A stretch of DNA of 64,000 nucleotides, from the NCBI RefSeq assembly GCF_003318255.1, contig NZ_QOCF01000003.1, forward strand, positions 23,729 to 87,728, given 5' to 3'. A program made the translations under genes and the position numbers. Origin of the DNA: Ruegeria sp. A3M17 (GTDB lineage: Bacteria > Pseudomonadota > Alphaproteobacteria > Rhodobacterales > Rhodobacteraceae). Positions 47,221-56,662 of this stretch are shown here, one piece after another (within the stretch, counting starts at the first letter, position 1; every line of letters begins with the position of its first letter). The notes below the pieces were generated by a model. It saw only the letters and a program-made list of their open reading frames with translations. It was not told the origin of the DNA and searched no databases.

Positions 47221-47242
47221 TTAATGAACAGTTGTTCAATAA
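47221..47242. promoter_or_regulatory. 22-base palindromic operator candidate before ivd
   Basis: TTAATGAACA-GT-TGTTCAATAA: perfect inner arms TGAACA/TGTTCA and outer arms TTA/TAA with one unpaired position. It overlaps the -10 end of the candidate ivd promoter and lies 20 bases before the start codon, a typical repressor site. The pattern resembles TetR-family operators of fatty and branched acid pathways, but no regulator gene is present in the window. Confidence 0.55.
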
Positions 47243-47268
47243 ATAGCAGCGAATCTGAATTGGGTCAA
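47240..47268 (-). promoter_or_regulatory. Candidate promoter of ivd
   Basis: On the minus strand TTGACC, a 17-base spacer and TATTTA, with the palindrome at 47221-47242 covering the start region. Transcription would begin about 32-34 bases before the ivd ATG. Confidence 0.55.
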
Positions 47269-47286
47269 CGACGGCGTCCCATAAAC

Positions 47287-47316
47287 AAACCGCCGCCCTG
47301 ATCGGGGCGGCGGTTT
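47287..47316 (-). terminator. Strong hairpin terminator after the DegT-family gene
   Basis: AAACCGCCGCCC and GGGCGGCGGTTT form a perfect 12-pair stem with a six-base loop. On the minus strand it follows the DegT-type gene stop by 40 bases and ends in GTTTAT. It separates that gene from the ivd promoter. Confidence 0.7.
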
Positions 47317-47356
47317 CATACAAATAAAGCGTGCGCGTCACGCGCACTCGATTGGA

Positions 47357-48547
47357 TTACGACTGATACACTGCGCTCACCTCTGCCCGAATGATCCGTG
47401 CGATCAGCGCGCAATCATCAAGCGAAAAGGTTAGCGGAACACGCATGTCGACGATCCCGGCGAGGATTCGATCACTTTTGGGCATTGGCGCGCTGTCGGC
47501 ATATCGCCAGCTGTCATAGCGCGACGTAAAACCATTCGGCTCGGCCCCGCCAAACCACTTAAGCTCGACCCCGCGGGCCGCGCAGCGCCGGATAACCTCG
47601 TTTACTCGCTCTGCCGTCCAATCCAGCAGCAGGAACTGGATAGATGACCCTACAAATGTCTCGGCCTCTGGCCGTTCAACAACAGTCAAGCCAGGCGTGT
47701 CGCGCAGACCTTTTTCGATCTCGAAATAACGTTCGTTCCAGCGTTCGATCTGCCGATCCAGATCGCGCAATTGCGGGCGCAGGATTGCGGCACGCAGATT
47801 ATCCATTCGCCCCGAGACATTGGGGGTATGGTACTTGATCCGTTCAAACACCTCTGGCCCTGGCGCAGCAAGGTGACGTTCATACAGCATATATGACCCA
47901 GACAGCATCGTGGCCTTTGCCGCCAGTTCCTCGTCATCGGTGATCAGCAAACCGCCCTCACCCGAATTGACGTGTTTGTAGGTCTGGCAGGAATAGCAGC
48001 CAATCGCGCCTTGGCGGCCCGAAACCTGCCCATGCCATGCCGCGCCCATTGTGTGTGCGCAATCCTCGATCACAGTGACACCTGCAGCATCACACATCTG
48101 CATCAGCCGATCCATGTCACACAGATGGCCACGCATATGGCTCAGCATCAAAACGAGGGCCTGATCCAGCTTGGCTTCAAGATCGTCCAGATCAATCGTA
48201 AGGTCTTCGGTCACACCCACAAAAACCGGGCGCGCACTGACTGAAGCAATAGATCCGGGCACAGGTGCCAGAGTGAACGTGTTCGTCAGCACCGGGTCCC
48301 CCGACTTGACCCCCACGGCCCGCAGTGCCGTGGCCATCGCATAGCCACCCGAGGACACGGCCAGACAGTACTTTGCACCTGTCTGGGCGGCAAATTCCTG
48401 TTCCAACAGGGCGGTTTCGCCCAGTTCGCCAGGCACGACGTTATACCGATGCAGACGCCCGTGGCGCAACACGGCCAGGGCGGCCTCGACCGCCTCTTCG
48501 GGGATGGGTTCCTGCTGGGTGAAGCTGCCAGTGAATATCTCGGTCAT
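47357..48547 (-). CDS. DegT/DnrJ/EryC1/StrS-type PLP aminotransferase family protein
   Basis: The 396-residue protein has the fold type I pattern of sugar aminotransferases: cofactor residues in VSSGGYAMATALRAVG and VIEDCAHTMGAAWHG, and the Schiff-base Lys in CYSCQTYKHVNSGEGG. These enzymes usually aminate nucleotide-linked keto-sugars, but no polysaccharide or antibiotic cluster is nearby; glmU/glmS lie beyond a divergent promoter. The ATG at 48547 is chosen over a TTG seven codons earlier. The substrate is unknown. Confidence 0.8.
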   Translation of the reverse strand: MTEIFTGSFTQQEPIPEEAVEAALAVLRHGRLHRYNVVPGELGETALLEQEFAAQTGAKYCLAVSSGGYAMATALRAVGVKSGDPVLTNTFTLAPVPGSIASVSARPVFVGVTEDLTIDLDDLEAKLDQALVLMLSHMRGHLCDMDRLMQMCDAAGVTVIEDCAHTMGAAWHGQVSGRQGAIGCYSCQTYKHVNSGEGGLLITDDEELAAKATMLSGSYMLYERHLAAPGPEVFERIKYHTPNVSGRMDNLRAAILRPQLRDLDRQIERWNERYFEIEKGLRDTPGLTVVERPEAETFVGSSIQFLLLDWTAERVNEVIRRCAARGVELKWFGGAEPNGFTSRYDSWRYADSAPMPKSDRILAGIVDMRVPLTFSLDDCALIARIIRAEVSAVYQS

Positions 48548-48586
48548 AAGAGTGTTCTGGTCCTGCAAAACGTTCGGGTCAAGGGA

Positions 48587-49258
48587 TTACGCGGCCGCGC
48601 CAATCAACTCTGTAACCAATTCCGGCAAATCATAGAAATGATGCAGCAGGGCTTCGGGTTCCAGCGCGGCCATATCATCGCCGGACGGGCCGAAGGTAAC
48701 CAATACCGACGGCACACCCGCGGCACGGGCCGTGTTCCGGTCAGTGTCGGAATCGCCAATCAGAACACACAAATCAGGATGACCACCCGCCCGGCGTACA
48801 GCTTCGCGCAGCGGTTCCGGGTCAGGCTTGCGCACCGGCAGCGTGTCGGCCCCAACCAGAGAGGCAAACAGATCGCGCACGCCCATCTGCGTGAGCAACT
48901 GATGGGCCAATGCCTCGGGCTTGTTGGTACAGATGCCAACCCCGTAACCTGCGGACTTCAACATTTCCACCGCGTCCAGCGCGCCAGGGTAGAAATGGGT
49001 ATGCGTGTCGATATCGTCAGAATACGCTTCAAGCAGCATCGGGTAGTAGTCTTGAACCGTTACATCGTCATAGGCGCCCACCCGTTTCAGCCCATGGGTC
49101 AGCATCATTCGACCACCGCGCAGGGCAACGCCCGCATCTTCGCCGTGAACCAACACATCCCCATGCCCCATATGCCGAAAACAGTGGTTGGCCGCGGCCA
49201 GCAAATCGCCCGATGTATCGGCCAAGGTCCCGTCCAGATCGAAGATAACCGTACGCAT
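48587..49258 (-). CDS. HAD phosphatase, Gph-like
   Basis: The 223-residue protein has motif I FDLDGTLADTSGDLL (residues 6-20), motif II GICTNKPE, motif III Lys in LPVRKPDPEPL and motif IV LIGDSDTDRNTARAAG. This is the phosphoglycolate phosphatase type, removing 2-phosphoglycolate or a related sugar phosphate. The ATG at 49258 has AGGGGGC just upstream; the longer frame to 49546 is discarded because it overlaps glmU and lacks homology. It runs toward the DegT-type gene 39 bases away. Confidence 0.86.
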   Translation of the reverse strand: MRTVIFDLDGTLADTSGDLLAAANHCFRHMGHGDVLVHGEDAGVALRGGRMMLTHGLKRVGAYDDVTVQDYYPMLLEAYSDDIDTHTHFYPGALDAVEMLKSAGYGVGICTNKPEALAHQLLTQMGVRDLFASLVGADTLPVRKPDPEPLREAVRRAGGHPDLCVLIGDSDTDRNTARAAGVPSVLVTFGPSGDDMAALEPEALLHHFYDLPELVTELIGAAA

Positions 49259-49391
49259 ATTGCCCCCTAATTCGGCGAGTCTTCGCCATAAGTGTTGCAA
49301 ACGGCAATCTTGTTTGATGCCCGAACCGCTTGCGCCTTTGAACTCAGCGGATAAAACGGGCTGCAACAAAACACAAAGAGAAATCGTTTTT

Positions 49392-50747
49392 ATGACCATC
49401 GCCCTTGTTATCCTTGCCGCCGGAAAAGGCACCAGGATGAATTCGGATACCCCAAAAGTTTTGCACTCGATTGCCCAAACGCCGATGTTGGTGCACGCGA
49501 TGCGCGCCGGTGCGGTGCTGTCACCCGAACGAACCGTTATTGTCACTGGTCACGGCTCTGAGGAGGTTGCCAAAGCCGCCACTTCCGAGGATGAAACCGC
49601 GCAGATTGTCGTTCAGGAAGAACAGCTTGGGACATCGCATGCGGTCGCGCAGGCGCGGGATGCTCTGGCCGATTTCGATGGCGATGTTATCGTCCTTTAC
49701 GGCGACACGCCCTTTATCGACCCCAGAACTCTGGAGCGCATGATCGAGGCGCGCGCATCCTTTGATCTGGTCATGCTGGGCTTTGATATTGCCGAAGTTC
49801 AACCCCGCTATGGCCGATTGATCATGGATGGCGAAAAACTGGTCGAAATCGTTGAATACAAAGACGCTACCGAAGAACAGCGCGCCATTCGTTTTACCAA
49901 CAGTGGATTACTGGCCTGCGACGCAAAACTGCTGTTCGAATTGATTGACGCGGTCGGCAACGATAATGCCTCGGGCGAATATTACCTGACCGAAATCGTG
50001 GCACTGGCAAATGAGCGCGGTCTGTCGGCGACAGCGATCAAATGCGACGAGGCTGAAACGCTGGGCGTGGACTCTCGGGCCGATCTGGCGGCGGCCGATG
50101 CCGAGTTTCAGACCCGTGCACGCAATGAGTTGCTGGCTTTGGGCGTGACGCTAATGGCCCCCGAAACAGTTTATCTGTCCGCCGACACGATCATAGGTCG
50201 GGACACGGTGATTGAACCCAACGTCGTCTTCGGCCCGGGTGTTACCGTCGAAAGCGGCGCGACGATCCGGGCATTTTCGCATCTGGAAGGGTGTCATGTC
50301 AGCCGCGGTGCAATAGTTGGCCCCTATGCGCGTCTGCGCCCCGGTACGGAACTGGCTGAACACACGCGTATCGGCAATTTCGTTGAGGTCAAGAATGCCC
50401 AGATCGCCGAAGGTGCCAAGGTCAACCACCTCAGCTATATCGGCGACGCCTCGGTCGGCGCAGCAACCAATATCGGCGCGGGGACGATCACCTGCAATTA
50501 TGACGGCGTCATGAAACACCAGACGACTATCGGGCAGAACGTCTTTATCGGCTCCAACACCATGCTTGTTGCTCCCGTTTCCGTGGGTGACGGCGCGATG
50601 ACCGCGACGGGTACAGTGGTCACGCGTGACGTCGAACCGGATGCGCTGGCCGTGGCGCGCGCCAAGCAGGACAACAAGCCCGGCTATGCGCGCAAATTGT
50701 TTGAGATGTTGAAGGCGAAGAAGGCTCGCCGCAACAAAGGAGCCTGA
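49392..50747 (+). CDS. glmU: Bifunctional UDP-GlcNAc pyrophosphorylase / glucosamine-1-phosphate acetyltransferase
   Basis: The 451-residue enzyme makes UDP-GlcNAc for peptidoglycan and lipid A. The N-terminal uridylyltransferase starts VILAAGKGTRMNSDTPKVLH (about 5-24), with YGDTPFIDP near 99. The C-terminal left-handed beta-helix has hexapeptide repeats and acetyltransferase motifs VEVKNAQIAEGAKVNHLSYI and GAGTITCNYDG. The ATG at 49392 is fixed by the family start. glmS follows after three bases. Confidence 0.97.
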   Translation: MTIALVILAAGKGTRMNSDTPKVLHSIAQTPMLVHAMRAGAVLSPERTVIVTGHGSEEVAKAATSEDETAQIVVQEEQLGTSHAVAQARDALADFDGDVIVLYGDTPFIDPRTLERMIEARASFDLVMLGFDIAEVQPRYGRLIMDGEKLVEIVEYKDATEEQRAIRFTNSGLLACDAKLLFELIDAVGNDNASGEYYLTEIVALANERGLSATAIKCDEAETLGVDSRADLAAADAEFQTRARNELLALGVTLMAPETVYLSADTIIGRDTVIEPNVVFGPGVTVESGATIRAFSHLEGCHVSRGAIVGPYARLRPGTELAEHTRIGNFVEVKNAQIAEGAKVNHLSYIGDASVGAATNIGAGTITCNYDGVMKHQTTIGQNVFIGSNTMLVAPVSVGDGAMTATGTVVTRDVEPDALAVARAKQDNKPGYARKLFEMLKAKKARRNKGA

Positions 50748-50750
50748 TTT

Positions 50751-52574
50751 ATGTGTGGAATTGTTGGTGTACTGGGTGAACATGAGGCCGCGCCCACTTT
50801 GGTCGAGGCGCTAAAACGGCTTGAGTATCGCGGCTATGACAGCGCCGGAATTGCCACGGTCAATGGTGGCACGCTTGGACGCCGTCGGGCGGTCGGCAAG
50901 CTGGTCAACCTGAGCGATCTGCTGGTGCACGACCCCCTGCCCGGAAAATCCGGTATCGGTCACACCCGCTGGGCTACCCATGGCGTACCGTCGGTGACGA
51001 ACGCGCACCCGCACCAGGCTGGCCCAGTAGCGGTGGTGCATAACGGTATCGTCGAGAACTATCGTGAGTTGCGGGCTGAACTGGCCGAACATGGCATCGG
51101 TTTCGCGACCGAAACGGACACCGAAACTGTCGCCCTGATGACGGAGTATTACCTGGCGACAGGCCTGTCGCCGATTGAGGCCGCCTTCAAGACCATCGAT
51201 CGGCTTGTTGGTGCGTTTGCGCTGGCCTTTCTGTTCGACGGTCAGGACGATCTGATCATCGCCGCGCGCAAGGGATCACCTTTGGCCATCGGTCACGGAG
51301 ATGGTGAGATGTACGTGGGCTCAGACGCCATCGCGCTGGCCCCTCTGACAAATCGCATCACCTATCTTGAGGAAGGCGACCGGGCCGTTCTGACCCGGAC
51401 GTCCCTGGAAATCCGCAACGAAGCCGGTGAACTGGCCAATCGCGAGACCCGCCAGATCAAGCTGGACCACACGCAGACCGATAAGAACGGCCATAAACAC
51501 TTCATGGCCAAGGAAATTGCCGAACAACCCGTGGTGATTGCCGACGCAATCCGGTCCTACCTGCCCAGTGGCGGTGATCAGGTGATTCTGCCCGGCGCCG
51601 ATCTGGATTTCACCAAACTGGATCGCTTGACGATGGTGGCCTGCGGCACGGCGTTTTACGCCTGCTTGACCGCAAAATACTGGTTCGAGCAGCTGGCCCA
51701 AATGCCGGTTGAGGTCGATATCGCCAGCGAGTTCCGCTATCGCGAACCTCCGATCCCGGGGCGCACGATGGCGCTGTTCGTCAGCCAGTCGGGTGAAACC
51801 GCCGACACTCTGGCGGCACTGCGCTATTGCGAGGGCAAGGCGGACAAGATCGTCTCGGTAATCAACGTTCCCGAAAGTTCGATCGCCCGCGAAAGCGACA
51901 TTGCTCTGCCCATCCATGCAGGCGTTGAGATCGGCGTGGCATCGACCAAGGCCTTCACGTGTCAACTGAGCGTTCTGCTGATGATGGCGCTCAAAGCTGC
52001 TGCGGATCGTGGTACGCTGACTGACGAAGAACTGGCCGACCACTATGCTGCGCTGCGTGGCCTGCCAACGGTGATGAACGCGGCTCTGGATCAGAACCCG
52101 GCTATCAAGACATCGGCCCAGCGCCTGTCAGAAGCCCGCGACGTTCTGTTTCTGGGTCGTGGCCTGATGTATCCGCTGGCGATGGAGGGGGCGCTGAAGC
52201 TCAAGGAAATCAGTTATATCCACGCCGAAGGTTATGCTTCGGGTGAACTGAAGCACGGGCCCATCGCCTTGATCGACAAGAATATGCCTGTGGTGGTCAT
52301 GGCTCCGCGCGACACCGTGTTCGACAAGACTGTATCGAACATGCAAGAGGTGATGGCACGCAAAGGCAAGGTCATCCTGGTCTCGGACGACGACGGAATT
52401 GCCGAGGCCGAAGATGGCGTCTGGAGCATCATCCAGATGCCGCATGTCCATCCTAGCCTGGCGCCGATCCTGTACTCGGTCCCTGCACAACTGCTGGCCT
52501 ATCACACGGCGGTGGCCAAAGGCACGGATGTGGACCAGCCGCGCAACCTGGCAAAATCGGTTACAGTGGAGTGA
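50751..52574 (+). CDS. glmS: Glutamine-fructose-6-phosphate aminotransferase
   Basis: The 607-residue enzyme makes glucosamine-6-phosphate. It starts MCGIVGVLG with the catalytic Cys2, has the glutaminase motifs GIGHTRWATHGVPS and VHNGIVENY, two SIS domains (VACGTAFYACLTAKYWFEQL, FVSQSGETADTLAAL, LGRGLMYPLAMEGALKLKEI) and the C-terminal NLAKSVTVE. No glmS ribozyme is expected or seen in the three-base gap after glmU. A PPOX-fold gene follows after three bases. Confidence 0.97.
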   Translation: MCGIVGVLGEHEAAPTLVEALKRLEYRGYDSAGIATVNGGTLGRRRAVGKLVNLSDLLVHDPLPGKSGIGHTRWATHGVPSVTNAHPHQAGPVAVVHNGIVENYRELRAELAEHGIGFATETDTETVALMTEYYLATGLSPIEAAFKTIDRLVGAFALAFLFDGQDDLIIAARKGSPLAIGHGDGEMYVGSDAIALAPLTNRITYLEEGDRAVLTRTSLEIRNEAGELANRETRQIKLDHTQTDKNGHKHFMAKEIAEQPVVIADAIRSYLPSGGDQVILPGADLDFTKLDRLTMVACGTAFYACLTAKYWFEQLAQMPVEVDIASEFRYREPPIPGRTMALFVSQSGETADTLAALRYCEGKADKIVSVINVPESSIARESDIALPIHAGVEIGVASTKAFTCQLSVLLMMALKAAADRGTLTDEELADHYAALRGLPTVMNAALDQNPAIKTSAQRLSEARDVLFLGRGLMYPLAMEGALKLKEISYIHAEGYASGELKHGPIALIDKNMPVVVMAPRDTVFDKTVSNMQEVMARKGKVILVSDDDGIAEAEDGVWSIIQMPHVHPSLAPILYSVPAQLLAYHTAVAKGTDVDQPRNLAKSVTVE

Positions 52575-52577
52575 GAC

Positions 52578-53120
52578 ATGGCCAAGCAATTTCCGGAACT
52601 GGACGAAACGCAGCGTAAATTCATCGAAGAACAGCACATGTTCTTCGTTGGCACAGCGGCACCCGATGGGCGGGTCAATATCTCGCCCAAGGGCATGGAT
52701 TCGCTGCGCGTTCTTGGCCCGAACCGGATTGCCTGGATGAACCTGACCGGCAGCGGCAATGAAACCGCTGGGCATCTGCTTGAAGCCAACCGCATGACGC
52801 TGATGTGGTGTTCGTTCACGACCCGCCCCTTGATCTTACGGACCTATGGCACCGCGCGCACGCTGCATATGGGGGACGAGGGCTGGGATGATCTGGCCGA
52901 ATTGTTCCCCGATCACCGCAGCGTGCGTCAGATCTATGATCTGGATATTGATGTGGTACAGACTTCGTGCGGATACGCTGTGCCGTTCATGGAGTATCAG
53001 TCCGAACGCGACACGATGCAGAAATGGGTCGATGGTAAGTCTGACGAACAGATCCAATCCTACTGGGTTGAAAAGAACCATCAGACCATTGATGGCAAAC
53101 CCACCCGCGCACGGACCTGA
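52578..53120 (+). CDS. Pyridoxamine 5'-phosphate oxidase family protein
   Basis: The 180-residue protein has the split-barrel PPOX fold: FVGTAAPDGRVNISPKGMDS (about 24-43) and MTLMWCSFTTRPLILRTYG (about 74-92). The subgroup with HMFFVGTAAPDG is widespread and probably binds a flavin or F420-like cofactor, with unknown substrate; it is unlikely to be PdxH itself. It follows glmS after three bases and ends seven bases before the AlkD-like gene. Confidence 0.82.
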   Translation: MAKQFPELDETQRKFIEEQHMFFVGTAAPDGRVNISPKGMDSLRVLGPNRIAWMNLTGSGNETAGHLLEANRMTLMWCSFTTRPLILRTYGTARTLHMGDEGWDDLAELFPDHRSVRQIYDLDIDVVQTSCGYAVPFMEYQSERDTMQKWVDGKSDEQIQSYWVEKNHQTIDGKPTRART

Positions 53121-53127
53121 ACCTGTG

Positions 53128-53814
53128 ATGCTTGAAGCCTATCTGGACCAGATCAAAGCCCATTCCGATCCCGAACGTGCCGAACAGATGGCGGCTTATC
53201 ACAAGGTCGACCGCCCCCATCTGGGTGTGGCGAACCCGATCCTGAATGATCTGACCAAAACCTGGCGACAGGAGCTGGATGTGGCTGCGCGCGTCGAACT
53301 GGCAGATGCATTGTGGCAGACCAACATACATGAAGGACGTCTTGCCGCCGCCAAACTGCTGACGCAGGCGCGCACCCGCCCCGATGATGCCGTTTGGGAT
53401 CTGCTGCAAAGCTGGTTGCCGGATTTTGATTCTTGGGCGGTAGCAGATCACGCCTGCATAGCCATGCAAAAGCGCCTGTCAGCCGATCCGTCGCGGTTGG
53501 ATCAGGTGGAAAGCTGGACAAGCTCGGACCACATGTGGACTAGGCGCGCGGCGTTGGTGGCCACCCTGCCCTGGACCAAGCAGAACCACCCAAAACCCAA
53601 CGATCTGAAACGCCGCGACCGCATTCTGGGCTGGGCTGCAGGCTATGTGCCCGACCGCGACTGGTTCATCCAAAAAGCCGTTGCGTGGTGGCTGCGCGAG
53701 CTATCCAAGCACGACCCGGACCCCGTTATCGCCTTTTTGCAAACACATGGCGACGCGATGAAGCCATTTGCACGAAAAGAGGCCGGCAAGTATTTGAAAG
53801 GTCAGTTGGAATAA
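53128..53814 (+). CDS. AlkD-like DNA alkylation repair protein
   Basis: The 228-residue protein is built of HEAT-like helical repeats as in AlkC/AlkD DNA glycosylases: [40 protein letters not shown] and [20 protein letters not shown]. AlkD removes positively charged alkylated bases without flipping them. The Trp, Asp and Arg residues of the repeat face are present, but I cannot confirm each catalytic one by eye. It overlaps the convergent lipoprotein gene by 13 bases. Confidence 0.82.
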   Translation: MLEAYLDQIKAHSDPERAEQMAAYHKVDRPHLGVANPILNDLTKTWRQELDVAARVELADALWQTNIHEGRLAAAKLLTQARTRPDDAVWDLLQSWLPDFDSWAVADHACIAMQKRLSADPSRLDQVESWTSSDHMWTRRAALVATLPWTKQNHPKPNDLKRRDRILGWAAGYVPDRDWFIQKAVAWWLRELSKHDPDPVIAFLQTHGDAMKPFARKEAGKYLKGQLE

Positions 53815-54218
53815 ACTTCCAGCTCAACCAGTTCATCAAATGGCAGCAGCAAGGCCCGCATCGCATCCAGAGAAAGACGGCTGCCGCCCCCAGCTGGCCC
53901 GGATGCCGGTATCAGCGTGATATAGGCCTGCGCGCCCGTCCGCGGCACAACCACGCGCCCGGTGAATTCAGTCTCCACCAAAGACGTTTCCAGCCATCGA
54001 CCAGGTGTTGTGGGATCTCCCAGACCTGCAATCGTGGTTTTTGGACCGACCCAACCAGTGGCGGCTACCGCGACGGGTTGCGGCTCGACCACCTCTTCTA
54101 CAACGGCGGGTTCTGCCTCTTCAGGAGGCTTGTCACCACCAAAGACACGATCGGTGGTCGACCGCACGGTGTCACATCCCGCCACCAGAACACAAAAAGT
54201 CAAAAGCGCATATCTCAT
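53802..54218 (-). CDS. Hypothetical lipoprotein
   Basis: The 138-residue protein has a lipoprotein signal ([20 protein letters not shown], lipobox VAGC, Cys15), a Pro/Glu/Val-rich linker ([20 protein letters not shown]) and a small C-terminal domain starting [20 protein letters not shown]. Asp follows the Cys, which in enteric bacteria would favour inner membrane retention. I do not recognise the domain. It is divergent from moaA and converges with the AlkD-like gene. Confidence 0.75.
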   Translation of the reverse strand: MRYALLTFCVLVAGCDTVRSTTDRVFGGDKPPEEAEPAVVEEVVEPQPVAVAATGWVGPKTTIAGLGDPTTPGRWLETSLVETEFTGRVVVPRTGAQAYITLIPASGPAGGGSRLSLDAMRALLLPFDELVELEVYSN

Positions 54219-54231
54219 GACGCAAACCTAT

Positions 54232-54286
54232 CGCCCTGCGTGCATCTCTTCCAGCGCAAAGCGCAGTTCGCCCTTGTCGCAGGGCG
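54232..54286 (+). promoter_or_regulatory. Structured leader upstream of moaA
   Basis: CGCCCTGCG (54232-54240) pairs perfectly with CGCAGGGCG (54278-54286), and inside the loop GCGC-AAA-GCGC (54254-54264) can form a second hairpin. The outer right arm holds AGGGCGG, the only Shine-Dalgarno-like run before moaA, so folding could hide or shape translation initiation. It is shorter than a typical molybdenum-cofactor riboswitch and I do not call it one. Confidence 0.4.
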
Positions 54287-54308
54287 GTTGCAGCTTTACC
54301 TATGTCGC

Positions 54309-55316
54309 ATGACAACTCCGCTTATCGACCCGTTCGCACGTGCCATCACCTATCTCCGCGTATCCGTTACGGATCGCTGCGATTTCCGCTGTGTCTATTG
54401 CATGTCCGAGGACATGACCTTTCTGCCAAAGAAAGACCTGCTAACACTGGAAGAGCTGGACCGCATGTGTTCAACCTTTGTGAACATGGGTGTTGAAAAG
54501 CTGCGCATAACTGGCGGCGAGCCACTGGTGCGCCGCAATATCATGACGTTTTTCAATTCGATGACCCGTCATCTGGACAGCGGCGCACTGAAAGAGCTGA
54601 CGCTGACCACCAATGGATCGCAACTGCACCGATTTGCCGATGATCTGTACGCCGCCGGTGTTCGTCGCGTGAACGTATCGCTGGATACGCTGGACGACGA
54701 CAAATTTGCCAAGGTCACCCGTTGGGGACGGCTCAAGCAGGTTCTGAACGGGATCGACGCCGCGCAGAAAGCGGGCCTGCGAGTCAAGATCAATGCGGTC
54801 GCCTTGAAAGGGTTCAATGAACCCGAATTGCCAAAGATCACCGAATGGTGTTCCGAGCGCGACATGGATCTGACCTGGATTGAGGTCATGCCCATGGGCG
54901 ATATCGGAAACGAAGACCGCCTTGATCAATACTGGTCTCTCGAAGATGTGCGCAAGGAATATGAAAACCACTATTCCGTCACGGATCTGGCCGAACGGAC
55001 CGGTGGACCTGCGCGTTATGTACGGCTCGAGGATACAGGCCAAAAGATCGGCTTTATCACTCCGCTGTCGCATAACTTCTGCGAAAGCTGCAACCGCGTG
55101 CGCCTGACTTGTACCGGTGAATTGTATATGTGCCTTGGGCAAGAGGATATGGCCGACCTGCGCGCACCGCTGCGCGATCATCCCGACAGTGACAAATCAT
55201 TGGAAGAGGCAATCAGGTCGGCGATCACCCTCAAGCCCAAAGGGCATGATTTCGACTATTCCCGTCAGGCCGTCGACGGCCAGATGAGCCGCCACATGAG
55301 CCACACAGGCGGCTAG
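54309..55316 (+). CDS. moaA: GTP 3',8-cyclase MoaA
   Basis: The 335-residue radical SAM enzyme starts molybdenum cofactor synthesis from GTP. It has the N-terminal cluster motif [13 protein letters not shown] (about 23-35), [12 protein letters not shown] and the C-terminal cluster motif [20 protein letters not shown], with the C-terminal GG needed for activity (MSHTGG). The ATG at 54309 is fixed by family likeness. No other moa gene is in the window. waaA starts one base after the stop. Confidence 0.96.
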   Translation: MTTPLIDPFARAITYLRVSVTDRCDFRCVYCMSEDMTFLPKKDLLTLEELDRMCSTFVNMGVEKLRITGGEPLVRRNIMTFFNSMTRHLDSGALKELTLTTNGSQLHRFADDLYAAGVRRVNVSLDTLDDDKFAKVTRWGRLKQVLNGIDAAQKAGLRVKINAVALKGFNEPELPKITEWCSERDMDLTWIEVMPMGDIGNEDRLDQYWSLEDVRKEYENHYSVTDLAERTGGPARYVRLEDTGQKIGFITPLSHNFCESCNRVRLTCTGELYMCLGQEDMADLRAPLRDHPDSDKSLEEAIRSAITLKPKGHDFDYSRQAVDGQMSRHMSHTGG

Positions 55317-55317
55317 A

Positions 55318-56616
55318 ATGCCAAACAACCCCGACCGGCCAACGCTGCTGTACCAGCTGTATTGCGGCCTGACTTCCGTTGCGGCCCCGCTGGCATGGCG
55401 CACTGTTCGCAAAAAGTTGCGGGCGGCGAACGTCTCTGAAACGCGCCAGCAGGAACGCCTTGGCCACGCCACGCAAGCGCGCCCTGACGGGCAACTGATC
55501 TGGTTCCACGCGGCCAGCGTCGGCGAAACTCTATCGGTCATCAGCTTGATCAAACGTCTGGGCGAACGCCTGCCCAAGGCTGAGTTTCTGATCACCTCCG
55601 GAACCCCAACTTCGGCCGCGCTGATCGAGAAACGGATGCCGCCGCGCACGCGCCATCAATACCCACCACTGGACACGGCCGGGCCCGTAAGGCGTTTTCT
55701 GAACCATTGGCGCCCAGACGCCGGTATTTTTGTCGAAAGCGAAATCTGGCCGCGCCTGATCGTCGAAGCCTCTCGGCACGATGTTCCACTGGCGCTGCTC
55801 AACGCGCGCCTGTCGGATCGCTCGGTCGAGGGATGGAAGAAACGGCCCCAAACCGCGCGGTTCATTCTGGACCATTTCAAACTGTTCCTGACACAGAATG
55901 ACAAGACGGCAGCAAATCTAATCGACATGGGCGCACATCCCGGCCGGGTGCAAACCGGCACCAACCTCAAAGCCATGTCGGACCCGCTGCCGGTCGATCA
56001 GACCACGCTGAGCGATATCCGCGCTCAGATCGCCGGCCGCCCGGTCTGGATCGCCAGTTCGACCCATGCGGGTGAGGAAGAAACGGTTCTGGCCGCCCAT
56101 GCCAAGCTGTTGCAACGCTGGCCCGATCTGCTGCTCCTGCTGATCCCCCGCCACCCCGAACGGCGATCAGAGGTTGCAGGTCTGCTGGAGACTGCCCGGC
56201 AATCTGCCGCCTTCCGCACCAAGGGCGACAAGATCACGCCGCAGACACAAGTGTACGTAGCTGACACGCTGGGCGAAACTGGCACATGGTACGCATTGTG
56301 CCCCATCGTATTCCTGGGCGGCTCGCTCAAGGAAATCGGCGGTCACAATCCGTTTGAGCCCGCACAAGCCGGTGCCGCTGTGATCACCGGCCCCGGGTAC
56401 TACAATTTTGCAGAAACCTTCGCACCTCTGATCGAAAGCGGTGGCGCGACCGAGGTCAATTCCGCCCCGCAACTCGCCGATGCCGTAGCGAATTGGTTGT
56501 CAGACGACGCCGTGCTGGATAAAGCGCAGGCTGGCGCGAAATCCTGCGTAAACACCCAAAATTCCGCGCTGGACGGCGTGATTAACACCTTGTGCGAAAC
56601 GCTCAACCTCGCCTGA
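55318..56616 (+). CDS. waaA: 3-deoxy-D-manno-octulosonic acid (Kdo) transferase
   Basis: The 432-residue GT-B glycosyltransferase adds Kdo to lipid IVA at the inner membrane. It has an N-terminal membrane-near stretch, IWFHAASVGETLSVISLIKR (about 61-80), FVESEIWPRLI and LNARLSDRS, then PVWIASSTHAGEEETVLAAH and FLGGSLKEIGGHNPFEPAQA. The start lies one base after moaA, so the two are co-translated despite unrelated roles. A hairpin terminator follows. Confidence 0.93.
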   Translation: MPNNPDRPTLLYQLYCGLTSVAAPLAWRTVRKKLRAANVSETRQQERLGHATQARPDGQLIWFHAASVGETLSVISLIKRLGERLPKAEFLITSGTPTSAALIEKRMPPRTRHQYPPLDTAGPVRRFLNHWRPDAGIFVESEIWPRLIVEASRHDVPLALLNARLSDRSVEGWKKRPQTARFILDHFKLFLTQNDKTAANLIDMGAHPGRVQTGTNLKAMSDPLPVDQTTLSDIRAQIAGRPVWIASSTHAGEEETVLAAHAKLLQRWPDLLLLLIPRHPERRSEVAGLLETARQSAAFRTKGDKITPQTQVYVADTLGETGTWYALCPIVFLGGSLKEIGGHNPFEPAQAGAAVITGPGYYNFAETFAPLIESGGATEVNSAPQLADAVANWLSDDAVLDKAQAGAKSCVNTQNSALDGVINTLCETLNLA

Positions 56617-56662
56617 CGCAGCAAGGGTCCAACTTCATCTGGCCATAAATATCCCGGGGAGC

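Noticed and set aside
50748..50750. A glmS ribozyme
   Set aside because: Only three bases separate glmU and glmS, and such ribozymes belong mainly to Gram-positive bacteria.
54232..54308. Molybdenum-cofactor riboswitch call before moaA
   Set aside because: The leader is too short and I cannot match the conserved core; it is reported only as a structured leader.
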